From positions 1,644,501 to 1,708,500 of the forward strand of contig NC_081813.1 of assembly GCF_030704535.1 (NCBI RefSeq): a DNA stretch of 64,000 nt. Reading direction: 5' to 3'. Positions within the stretch are counted from its first letter, which is position 1. Each line of letters opens with the position of its first letter. Below the pieces are notes generated by a model. The model saw only the letters and a program-made list of their open reading frames with translations, had not been told where the DNA came from and ran no database searches. This DNA is from Vitis vinifera (lineage: Eukaryota; Streptophyta; Magnoliopsida; Vitales; Vitaceae). The translations under genes and the position numbers were made by a program. Shown here piece by piece: positions 1-10,139 of this stretch.

Positions 1-81
1 CTACTACCTTACTTTAGGAATAGCTACTTGGGAGGAACGGTGACATGATTTAGAAAATTTCATAATAATTTCTTATTGCAG

Positions 82-1047
82 GCTGCTGCTTTGGCTCTTC
101 GAAAAGTTCCTCAATGCAATAGTTCATGGACCAATGACTATATTCGTCAGTAAGTAATAGATCTTAGATGTTAACATTGCTATTTAATTACCATATCACA
201 TACACTCTTAACATTTTTCTTTTTGGGACTAATCCAGGTACCACAATGTGAATATCAATGTTGCTGTGCAGACGGATAATGGACTCTTTGTCCCCGTCAT
301 CAAGGTGGGTTATTTCTCAGTTTGTTTATAATTGAAACAGTTTATGCTTTTAGTTCCAATAAAAGTTTATTTAACACAAAATCATACCATGAAATTTGCA
401 GGACGCAGACAAGAAAGGTCTGTCCAAGATTTCTGAAGAGGTCAAGCAGTTGGCCCAGAAAGCCAAGGAGAACAACTTGAAGCCCGTAGATTATGAGGTA
501 AAAATTATGTTTCAATGTTATTAGTTGTTGGCAAGTGATCGCTAGGGTTTAACATATGAAAACTGGCTTCGTCCTCCTTGCAGGGAGGGACATTTACTGT
601 GTCTAATCTGGGAGGACCCTTTGGTATCAAGCAATTCTGTGCCATCATCAATCCTCCTCAGTCAGGCATTCTAGCCATTGGGTCTGGTAAGATAAAGACG
701 CTTAATATTAATGCCCTTTTGTACATTCATCATCATCATCATCCCCATCCTCATTGATGAACTCTGTTCTTTTGCAGCCGACAAGAGGGTTGTACCTGGC
801 ACAGGCCCTGATGAATTCAAGTTTGCCTCCTTCATGTCAGTGACACTAAGCTGTGATCATCGTGTCATTGATGGTAAGTAGCTCTTAACGAGTATGTATA
901 TTAAGATGTGAGTAGGCGCCTTCATTCCAGGCCAGCTTTTACATTTAACACAAACACTCTCGGCCTTTGCTTGCAGGTGCAATTGGTGCAGAATGGCTGA
1001 AGGCGTTCAAATCCTATATCGAGAACCCAGAATCAATGTTGCTGTAG
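82..1047 (+). CDS. Pyruvate dehydrogenase E2 (dihydrolipoyl acetyltransferase), mitochondrial, C-terminal exons
   Basis: The window opens inside an intron and shows the last six coding exons: 82-149, 238-304, 402-497, 584-686, 778-873 and 977-1047, all with GT-AG borders and unbroken frame (166 residues, then TAG). The protein is the end of the 2-oxoacid dehydrogenase acyltransferase catalytic domain. It carries the family signature DHRVIDG, whose histidine and aspartate are the catalytic pair that moves acetyl from lipoyl-lysine to CoA. Other landmarks are [34 protein letters not shown] and the C-terminal ESMLL. The lipoyl and E1/E3-binding domains must lie to the left of the window. E2 forms the core of the mitochondrial pyruvate dehydrogenase complex. 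The wording is closer to mitochondrial than plastid E2, but branched-chain E2 is excluded only by recall, not by alignment. Confidence 0.94.
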
Positions 1048-2872
1048 GTCAAACAACAGCTTCCCATCACACGTCAAAACATATGTTAACTTTTAATGTT
1101 ATGAATCCAGATGAGGGACATTCTGAGTTCGAGTGAAGTATTCATTTCTTGAGTTGTGAGATTTGGTCGCAGATGGGAAAGGCTGCATGCATGGATTTTT
1201 TAGAAGAATAAGACGACGGGGATTGAGGCAATCGAACTCTCAATTTTGGTCAAGTAGAGTGTAAAGCTTCCTTCTATCCAGAAGATGTTTCCCTTGAAAT
1301 GTATCATCATCTTTTTGGCAGGCTTTCGTCGGCGTCGGATGTTTGTTAGACTTGCCATGCTAATAATCCAACCCCAAAATGGTTTATCCAAAAACAACCC
1401 AGAGACGTCAATCACAGTATCATGCCCAACCCTCACGCTTGGGCGGGGCCAATAAGGCGTGACCAATTTGCCTTCCATCCAAGATATTATAGTCTGTTTG
1501 GAAATTGATTTTTTTTAATATTAGTTATAAAAATAGATTTTTTTTTTTAAATGCTATGATAAATAATTAAAAATATGAACAATATTTTGAAAATTTTTGT
1601 ATTACAAATAAATGCACACCACCTTCATAAAAAATAAGTCAAAAAATTTTGAATGCTTAAATTTTCAAATAACTTTTTCTAAAGACAATGACTTTCAAAA
1701 ACAGCTTTTAAAAATAGAAAAGCAGCTTTTTTGAAATTTTTTTCTAAAAACATTTTCCCCTAAAAACTTTAATAATATAAATTCATTCCTTTTATTTTCC
1801 ATTTTATACAAACAATGCAGAATCTAAAATATACAAACTTTTTTTTCTTAAAAATTTTCATTTTATTTACTTTTTCTTGTAAAGGCCTTCCTAGATTTTT
1901 AACTTGTTCTTTACTAAAAAAACACCTATGAGGAAAGAAAAAAATCTTTTTAATTTATGATTTTTTCCTTTTAATTTAAAATTTTTTAAAATTTTAAATA
2001 ATTATTATTTCATCTATTTTCCGATATACCAAGAGTAACACTTATTTCTTCTTTCTTTTTTTCCTTTTTGTGATACGAAGGAAGCCTTCTATTGAGCTCC
2101 TGAAATGGGCAACATAAAACTCATTTTTACCCTTTCGTTTGTGTAGGATTTGCTCAAGACAAACAGCATACCATTTGAAAATTTCCCCAGAAAATTCAAG
2201 ACAAGTTCTATTCATTGGATTCTCCAACTAGAGAAGAGAGCAACTCAGCTCAAAATACCTACCCAACTGTGCCTTTCTTTGGCTAATGCATGGCAACACC
2301 ACACCCTCAAATCTCCAGGCTGCTCAATCTTGGGGTGGTTGAACCTGCATCAAACCCAAACTTGGCCGGAGCTCAACAATCCCCAGATCAAGAATGGTTC
2401 AGAAAATCAGGTAAAAGACAGGCTTGTTCACCCCTTCATTCACCTATGCAACTAATAAAAGCCTGCACTTGCAGGGCTATCGATACAGCAAACAGTTCTA
2501 TGAGTAGAACAGAACCACACATAAGACCGAGGACACACATAAATCAGCAAACTTTCAGGTATCCTTGCCATTGGTGCATTCTTTTAGATATGTTCTTGTT
2601 TCAGCCATAGATCAAGCCAAGCATCACAGCCACTACCAATTGGTGCACATTGCTCAAATGTACACCCAACTATGCCAATCACGGGATCGTAGACATCAAT
2701 TACACTAAAGGTACAAACCCTCCACTACATCCAGAGTCCACCGGGTGTGATTCAGGATTCTTCATAAAAACCAAACCAGACTTTAATCTTCACTCTAAAT
2801 GTAAAATCCACTTTGACATCCATATCAGAACAATGACATACACATCAATCACACTGTTTTCAGTGCCCTCAG
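1048..2872. other. 3' UTR of E2 gene and AT-rich intergenic DNA
   Basis: The first part is the likely 3' UTR of the E2 gene. From about 1490 to 2040 the DNA is very AT-rich, with a degenerate start resembling the TTTGGAAA-type ends of decayed plant MITEs, but I cannot delimit an element. Open frames around 2150-2610 have no recognisable composition or motif and are not called as genes. Confidence 0.5.
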
Positions 2873-3352
2873 CCCAAGTGAGACAATGCCATGACTCATC
2901 ATTCCCCAAGAACAATGAAAATGTCGCACTGAACTTGCATCTGGAGAAGTTTGACAATCTACTATTGCAGTGACCGAGCGAGGCATTAACATCGCTCATT
3001 GTTCCCTAAGAACTATAAACAATTAAAACCCTTCTCTTAAAAGGTCATTGGCATGTTAAAACAATCTACACAGACAGGTGGAGAGACAAAGATTACCATC
3101 CCGAGAATTTGAACAGTGAGACACTGCTATTACTCATGATTCACTGGGAGCAATGAGAATGTCAATGTGAACTTGTACCCATAAAAGTTTCACAATCTAA
3201 TTTTGCAAAGACCAAGTGAGGTATTGCCATCACTCACTTTCCCAAGAACAATGAGAATGCTAATCTGAACTTTTACCGAGAAAGGTTTCACAATCTAGTG
3301 CTGCAGAATACCAAGTGAGGCATTGCCATTACTCATTGTTTCCCAAAAACCA
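2873..3352. repeat. Minisatellite, ~99-bp unit, five copies (one shortened, last partial)
   Basis: Units start near 2873, 2973, 3113, 3211 and 3310. Each begins with a form of CCAAGTGAGGCATTGCCAT, continues through CCCAAGAACAATGAGAATG, and ends near TTTCACAATCTA followed by a TTGCAG-like stretch. Spacing is 98-100 bp except between units two and three, where other sequence is inserted. A second motif (AACAATCTACACAGA with GGAGAGA and a later GAATTTGAAC) recurs near 3060, 3384 and 3531, giving a higher-order pattern. The array lies downstream of both the E2 and TIM23 genes. No coding function is visible. Confidence 0.75.
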
Positions 3353-3942
3353 CACACACATTACAACCCTACATGTTAAAACAGTGAACACAAGAAATTG
3401 GTGAGATAAACCAAGAATTTGAACTCTGAAGACATACACCAGTTCACATCAAACCACATAACCCCAACACAACAGTTTCAAAATATACAAAACAACAGAA
3501 TGACACTGAAAATTATGAGTTTGATAAGAAAACAATCTATACAGAGCATTGGAGAGCCCATACGAACAACCTGAAAATTCGAACTTTATAAAGAGCTATA
3601 CTAGTTCACCTCAAACCATCACCAGATAAAGATGAACACAAAGACACCGAAAATTATGAGTTCCATTGAGAATGCAGAACACAATACATTGATGCAGATT
3701 ATGAAGCTAAGTGTTTGGTTCAAATCTCATATCAACATAGATGTTGGTGCCATCCCATTTCAGGTTTTTATTATTCATCATCATGGATCAATACAACATT
3801 ACAGAGGGAAATCAAAGTAACCATCAGAGCATGTATATATCATCTCAAGCTGGAAAATTCGACGAATTTCAAGACGATTAGAGAATATAATTCTTTCATA
3901 TGGTTAACTAATCAAAATTGGATTTGAATGGTGGTGCAAACC

Positions 3943-4494
3943 CTAGATCGGCACGTATCGCTTCAACACCTGCTTCGCCGTCACCGCTGCCCCAACCACC
4001 ACCCCACCGATCGCCCCCGCTACCGCCGCCGACCTCACCCCAGCCGCCGCCCGATACAGCGCGCCGGTGCCCAGACCCGCCACCACGCTGTTAACCACAT
4101 CGTCGGTGTCCCTCACCGCCACAATCCCGCTCTCCAAACCCGCGTACATCAACCCGATCACGCCGGCCCGGTTCCCGAATTTTCTTCCCGCGTGGCCGGA
4201 GGCGTTGAGGATCCGGTTGATCCGCAGTTTCACAGTGTCCCCGGGCTCCGACGCTTTGACACCGTCGACTAGGCCCTTGGCGGCGCCGGAGAGTGCGCCG
4301 GAAAGGTAGCCGATGCCTGTGTAGTAGGTGAGGTTTTCACCCCAGGAACGGCGTTGGGCAACGGACTCTTCCTGGAAGAGGAACTCCGGCGACGTGGGAA
4401 GTTTGTAGATATTTTGGATTGGGATTTGGAGGTCTTGATAGGGGTTGTACAAACGACGATTGTCGTTGTCGTTTTGAGAGGTTCGTTGATCCAT
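3943..4494 (-). CDS. TIM23: Mitochondrial inner membrane translocase subunit TIM23
   Basis: One uninterrupted exon codes for 183 residues. The start is the ATG at 4494 (MDQRTSQND). The frame stays open upstream through a GA repeat that would read as Ser-Leu, but that part looks like leader, and a 183-residue protein fits plant TIM23 (about 185-190). The N-terminal ~75 residues are hydrophilic, with [20 protein letters not shown], and would face the intermembrane space. The rest is the Tim17/Tim22/Tim23 domain with glycine-rich membrane helices ([36 protein letters not shown], and the C-terminal [15 protein letters not shown]). TIM23 forms the presequence translocase channel in the inner mitochondrial membrane. 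Lack of introns agrees with the Arabidopsis genes. The gene is convergent with E2 and divergent from the methyltransferase gene at 5471. Confidence 0.93.
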   Translation of the reverse strand: MDQRTSQNDNDNRRLYNPYQDLQIPIQNIYKLPTSPEFLFQEESVAQRRSWGENLTYYTGIGYLSGALSGAAKGLVDGVKASEPGDTVKLRINRILNASGHAGRKFGNRAGVIGLMYAGLESGIVAVRDTDDVVNSVVAGLGTGALYRAAAGVRSAAVAGAIGGVVVGAAVTAKQVLKRYVPI

Positions 4495-4510
4495 GTGAAT
4501 GAAGCTCTCT

Positions 4511-4525
4511 AGGGTTAGGGTTTGG
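4511..4525 (-). promoter_or_regulatory. Telo-box in the TIM23 leader
   Basis: Read on the minus strand the stretch is CCAAACCCTAACCCT, 17 bases before the TIM23 ATG. AAACCCTAA is the plant telo-box, common in leaders and promoters of genes for translation, ribosome formation and other growth-linked functions. A similar motif stands before RPA49 in this window. Confidence 0.6.
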
Positions 4526-4547
4526 TCTTCTTCTTCTCCTTGCGTAC

Positions 4548-4550
<3 letters not shown>

Positions 4551-4582
<32 letters not shown>
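4551..4582. repeat. (AG)16 microsatellite in the TIM23 leader
   Basis: Sixteen perfect AG units read as CT on the TIM23 strand, about 60-90 bases before the ATG, so they are probably in the 5' UTR or core promoter. CT/GA runs at this position are common in plant genes and bind GAGA-binding (BBR/BPC) proteins. It is a likely length-variable marker. Confidence 0.85.
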
Positions 4583-4586
<4 letters not shown>

Positions 4587-4698
4587 GCGAATCGACGACG
4601 ATTTTGTGTGGAATCGGGCTGGTAGGGTTCGGTGTAGGTCGCTGGGTTAGACGCATTGGACCGGTTCAATTTTAATCGCCATCAGCAATAGAATTCCC

Positions 4699-4710
4699 AA
4701 CGACGTCGTT
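4699..4710. promoter_or_regulatory. AACGACGTCGTT palindrome upstream of TIM23
   Basis: A perfect 12-bp palindrome with a GACGTC (C-box, bZIP-type) core lies about 205 bases before the TIM23 ATG. The same core recurs within a 20-bp palindrome at 33816-33835, upstream of the L18a-like gene. Function is inferred from the ACGT core only. Confidence 0.5.
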
Positions 4711-5470
4711 TGAAATAAGCCAATAAAATTTTGTTCATGATTTTCTGACTTTTTTTTTTTTTTTTAGGTCCCTCCACCACCTTCTCCTTTTTTTTCTTCT
4801 TTAATTAATGTATTTATTTGATAAAATTTTATCAATTTTAACAAAAATAAATACGTTTTTATAATTATAAAATCAAAATTTCTTTTTAAAGTTACAAGAA
4901 AAAAAAATCAACTAGAATTAAGAAAAAATAGATATTATGTTATGGATTAAGAAAAAGAGTTTTAAACTTTATAAAACAATTTAAAATAATTCAATAATTT
5001 TCTATTCATTTTTTATTTTTCAAATAATTAATATAAATGAGTTAGGTGATACAACTTTTTAGTCAATAATTATATATAATTTAATAATTAAGTGTCACTA
5101 TTTTATTAAAATATCACAAAATTATGAGAAGTTGTTATTAAAAATTATTTAATAAAATATTAAATATAACATTATAAAACTTTCAATAAATACAAAATCA
5201 TAAAACTTTCAACTTATTAAAATAAAATTCTATAATATGAATAAATAAAAAGTAAAATAATTAAATTTAATTACCAGTCAAGGTAGATTAGTTGATTAGG
5301 GAAATATCGTCCTGTTCGATTCCTTTGATTCGTTTTTATCATTAATGATATTCTAAATTTATTCGATATTGATTGTTATATCAAGGATTCCAACTCGGTT
5401 ATACAAGTTGAAATAAATATATATATATATATATTCGAAACACGACCCAAGTCGCAGAGACAGCAAAGAG
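4711..5470. other. AT-rich divergent intergenic region (TIM23 / methyltransferase)
   Basis: This spacer holds the promoters of two divergent genes. It contains a poly-T run near 4749-4765, long A/T stretches, and a short (AT)n run at about 5419-5432 just before the methyltransferase start. No gene is seen. Confidence 0.5.
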
Positions 5471-8400
5471 ATGAGAGCCAGTCCAACGCCATTATCTTCT
5501 TCTCACCTCCACCCACTCCTCGGCTCATTCGCCGCCGCCCGGCGGCTCCATCGTCGATATCCGCCACAGGGGAATCTGGGTTCTGACGACCATTACCAGA
5601 ACAACGCCACCAAGTACTGGGACAAGTTCTACAAGCGCCACCAAAACAAGGTCACCGATCGCCCATAACCCATATCATTACTCCATTTTTGAATGCATTT
5701 CAAGTGTTGATTCTTCGTTTTTCTTTGTTTCAGTTCTTCAAGGACAGGCATTACTTGGAGAAGGACTGGGGAGCGTACTTCTCTGATGATCATTGTGGTA
5801 CCTCATCAACCAATGGGAAGGTCCTTTTGGAGGTCTGGGTTTTTCTGATTAGGCTCTACCCATTAACGAATTTTTGAATTATTTAGAGTTTTATTGTGTG
5901 ATGATGTGTTTGGGGCTGGGTTTTGACTTGATGGAGCTAAATTTATGTGACCCACATGATTGTTAATGTGGGTTTGCCTTGATCAGATGTATTGTACGGG
6001 TTTTGGTCCTTGAAAGTTTGCCCCTTTTTCTTGCTGAGGGAAGATGAGTATATTGATGGAAGTGAACCATTTTGGAAATGAAAATAGGGAGCTGTTGGGG
6101 ATGGAGACTAATGAGGTTTAGTGATATGTGTTGTTCTTTTTCAGGGTGTGTATTGATTTTGTATTTGGGTTGTGGAAGGTGAGTTTTGTATGAGCTGAGA
6201 GTATGTGAATATGTTTGATCAAACACTTGACTGTTTAAGCATAGGGATTTTGTTAGATCAATAAAAAAGAAGAGTCAAGGGGCCTTGTTATATTTTTCTA
6301 AAATCTTGAATCTTATGCATTCTTCTTTTTCATATGTTTTCAACTTAGTTTTCTTCTATCCTCAATGAGAAAAATGATATTTTCTTTATAATATGGTGTT
6401 TGTAGCTCATAATTTGATGAACTTCTAGTTGTGGCATTAATTGGAACACATTTTTCTAAAAGCAATTTGGCATTTCCTCGGGGCAGGTTGGCTGTGGAGC
6501 TGGCAATACTATCTTTCCACTTGTGGCTGCTTATCCCAAACTTTATGTTCATGCTTGTGATTTCTCGCCCCTTGCAATTGAACTTGTTAAGGTTTGTCAC
6601 TCTTTTTCCTTGTTAATTTAATGCATCCTTGAGTTCTGCTCCCTTCTCTAAATTGTATTTACTGTTTAGATGAAAAAGAGGAAATCCTGCTAAAATTTTC
6701 TCCTGTGTCTAGTTTAACTCACTGTCATCAATTATTTTTTGGTAGTTCAAGATTATTTATGATGCCACTGAATGCATGTTTTAATGGCTTTATTCACTTA
6801 TTAGGCTGAACAGGGCACTGGTGAAATGGTGTCATAATGCTTGTGAATCAACTTGCATTTACACAACAGTCAATCTAGTTTGGCAACATTGTAAACATAA
6901 CTCTACACCAGTAGTAAATCAATTTTTTGCCTAGTTGCTTTATTTCTAGATACCCATTTAATGCTTTGAATTAGGCTGAGAAATTTGTGAATTTTACATG
7001 TACCTCAACTGGCCCACATTAAGTGGACATTGATTACGGCTTTTACATACCTTTTTCATTAGATGTTGTAGGGGAACTTTTATCGGCTATGAAATATTCA
7101 TTTATTCATGCCCATGATACCTGTTAGTCCATTTTCGAATTTTAAGATTTGTTCCCTAATGTTCATGCCTTATGTGTAAGTTCTTTTTGAATTTAATTCC
7201 GTGCCTGGGTGTCTCCTTATCCAATTTCATTTTTTGCGTTTTTTTTATTGTTCGGTTTCTGTTAGAGGTGCCAAAAGGCCACAGAGCAGTCTGAATAACT
7301 TAGCGTTGTTTTACTAAATGCAGTCTAATGTAGATTTCAGAGGAGATCGTGTAAATGCATTTGTCTATGATGTTGCAAGTGATGACCTTAGTGATAAAAT
7401 TAAACCTTCATCTGTTGATGTCATTACCTTGGTAAGTGGAGAAATTATTTGAGATAGATGTTCTTGCCTCTGTGTTTGTGTTACTTGCATCCATCTTTAA
7501 ACCATAGTTTTTTATCATCTTTGTATGAGCTCTAACTTGCTTTCAGATAACTCCCCTGTTCATATGAACAACTAACATGTTAAACAGATTTTCATGTTAT
7601 CTGCAGTTTCTCCAAACAAGATGCCCCTGATTCTACAGAACCTGAAGAAAGTACTAAAGGTGGCTGTGGCATTGTATTGGTAGAGATACTTTTTTTCGTT
7701 TCTTATGTGTTCTTTGTTACACTAAAATGACATGAATGGTTTTACTTTCAATTTGCAGCCACATGGTGTTGTTCTTGTACGGGATTATGCTATTGGAGAT
7801 TTCGCCCAAGTGAGTATACTAGTTCCCATTCCATATCCTCCTCTTCGATCTTATATATACATACACATATCTTTTCTGTTATTACAGATAGAGTGTAATT
7901 TGTGAATGCTCTCTCTCTGTATTTGAGGGAGGAGGAAGGGTATGAAATTATTCATCCATGTGGTATAAATACCCTTCTCTATCATTTGTCTGAGATTTGA
8001 TGTCATTTCATTATCTTTTCTTTTCTCTGAATTAACTGAATCCTTCCCGTTTGATATATTAAATACTTGTCAACTTTTTAGGTGAAGCTCCGAGATAGGA
8101 ATCAGAAAATCAGTGAGAACTTTTATGTCCGAAGGGATGGTACTGTAAGTATGCTGTAGATTATGTGTAGGAGTTCCTAGTACAGTGAGCAACATGCTCT
8201 GTGTGACCTAGTTTCTGATGGTTCTTCACTCGGGTACTCCAGTGCTCGTTTTACTTCTCTGAAGATTTCTTGTCAAACTTGTTTTCAAGAGCTGGCTTCA
8301 CTACTGTAGATGTCAACATATATTGCAAACAGATAGAGAATCGTTCTCAGAATGTAACTATGAATAGGTATGTTTATTGTTCATCACCATTCCAACAATT

Positions 8401-8982
8401 TTCCTTTCTTGTTAATAGTCCATGAATATGTATGTCCAAATTTGCAGTATACTTGTAGTAGTAACACAGGTTAAAGTGCAAATTTTAGAGTCATGTCTTT
8501 GGCTCTTATATGATTACATTATTTTCTTCTCTTCTTTTAGTCAGGAAACCAGCATCTTATAGCCTCTAAAAGTTAAATGTCATTAATAAATTGTATGGGA
8601 ATACAGAACCAAAGGAGGAATTTGCCTCCACAAATATATATTTAATAAAGAAATAGATAAAACACCCATGATCACAAGCAACAAACAGAAAGTAGATCCG
8701 AAAGAGAATCAACCGAGAGCAAGGACAAAGGAAAAAGGTTGAAAATTTAGAAGACACCGTCAAAGATAATGCATGTAATATATTGGCATCTAATTCGCTA
8801 GCAAATCTCTCTAGGTGAACATTTAGAAGTTGTTTCACTTCAAGAAATGATTTGACTTGCTTCTTTTCTAACACTGCTTTTTGGTTTGTTGTTTTCAACT
8901 TTTGACCTCTAATTTTAGGCGATGGATACGTGCCATATTCAGCAACTTTGGTTGCAATGTTCCTGATGCTGGTCCGATTTGA
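5471..8982 (+). CDS. METTL2/METTL6-type tRNA N3-methylcytidine methyltransferase
   Basis: Nine exons join in frame to 288 residues: 5471-5650, 5734-5832, 6487-6591, 7324-7431, 7588-7659, 7759-7809, 8082-8144, 8243-8367 and 8919-8982 (TGA). The N-terminal WDKFYKRHQNK|FFKDRHYLEKDW is the mark of the tRNA m3C methyltransferase branch. S-adenosylmethionine motif I is EVGCGAGN at about residues 93-100, followed by an acidic stretch (HACDFSPLAIELVK) and VDVITLIFMLSAV. The end, NVTMNRRWIRAIF, resembles METTL2. Human METTL6 has 284 residues, so the length fits. The known family reaction is N3-methylation of cytidine 32 in tRNA anticodon loops. The arginine-rich first 33 residues could be an organelle transit region, which is inference. 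The donors after exons 1 and 2 (GTCACC, GTCTGG) are weak but keep the conserved sequence. Confidence 0.9.
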
Positions 8983-10139
8983 GGACTTTGACTGGTGACA
9001 GTTTTGGTGAAACATGGACTCAATGATCGCCCAAGTATGCTGGTGGAACTGTGGAGAAGTTCTTAACTAAAAGGCTTATACGCTTTCTATCTTGTGGCCT
9101 TAACTAAAAGGCTTGTTTGTTTCCTATCCTGCCAAAGAGAACTAAAGATGGAAGTTTCTGGTAAGACAGAAAGCTTTTGCGGCTGAAGTGATGAATTGAA
9201 GAAGCTTGTCCAACCCAACTCAAATTCAAAGAATTAATTGTAAAGAAGATCCTACTCTCCTACAAGCTCAGTTGAACCTGAATAAATATTTGAAAGAAGG
9301 CGGTATATCTGCAAGGACTTGGTGTCTTGCCCCATTCAGTCCTACAGTGTTTTTTAACAATCATGATTTATTCAAGTATGTGATATATAATTCCAATGAT
9401 TCAGGTGTATGGGTGTTGTATTCCCTGAGGAGAACTGACTCCTTTCTACCTAATGAAAGATGGCCTGGTTTATAATTCAGACGAGTGTATAAGATTTGCA
9501 GAACATCAAAAGTTTCTTTGCTGAATGTCTTATACGAACTATAAATTAAGGTATTTTATTCAACTAGTTGACAAGACGAGAGCATTCCAGACAACTTACA
9601 AATGGACAAAAACAAAACCGATAACCTTCCATATGCCCTTTTTTCCCCTCCTTTTCTGACTTGTTTTTGGCTAGGTGGATGGAATCTGGCCTTTTCAGAA
9701 TGAGTCTTCAAACTCCCTTTTCCAGTTTTGAACTGAACAGTTGCTACCCTCTTCTAAAAGTGATCTGCATTGGATTTACATTTCCATGTTAGGATTGTCT
9801 CATCCATCCTTGATTGTACATAACAGAGATTACAGGCATTCTAGATAGCATTTGATTGCCCAGAAGGTGAAGGAAAAAGCAAGAGAATGTAGAATTTTGC
9901 AGCCACTTCTTGTGGGGCTGAATATTTCATTTCTTTTCCTCCATTTTCTTGGTTACCAAACAGAATTCATGATAGTGCAAATCAGCTGTTATGGGTGATG
10001 ATGGGGTCTGGAGGAGGTAACTGCACTCTAGTAGTATATGCAAATGGATTTTATAGTGCAGTGGTTGCAACTTTCAAATGGTACTGACCTGACTGACATC
10101 TTATCTCAATTAAAGAACTGAATTATAAGATGCCCCTAG
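8983..10139. other. Convergent 3' regions between methyltransferase and kinase genes
   Basis: This should hold the 3' UTRs of both genes. A 16-base direct repeat (TTAACTAAAAGGCTT core) occurs at about 9062 and 9100. A frame of 89 residues at 9206-9475 has no recognisable domain and lies where a 3' UTR is expected, so it is not called. No U-box coding sequence was seen downstream of the kinase stop on the minus strand. Confidence 0.5.

Noticed and set aside
2150-2973. Three overlapping plus-strand open frames of about 100 residues
   Set aside because: They have no start context, domain or codon bias and overlap each other in different frames; the last runs into the minisatellite.
3928-4309. 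Plus-strand open frames rich in Arg/His/Pro
   Set aside because: They are the antisense shadow of the TIM23 coding exon, which has high GC.
4495-4656. Longer TIM23 start with a Ser-Leu run
   Set aside because: The extra residues come from the (AG)n leader repeat; the ATG at 4494 gives the family's normal length and N-terminus.
9206-9475. 89-residue open frame
   Set aside because: It lies in the expected 3' UTR region with no recognisable domain, and composition is not clearly coding.
8983-10139. Possible U-box exon for the kinase gene
   Set aside because: No CPI/ICPI-like U-box sequence could be read on the minus strand in this stretch.
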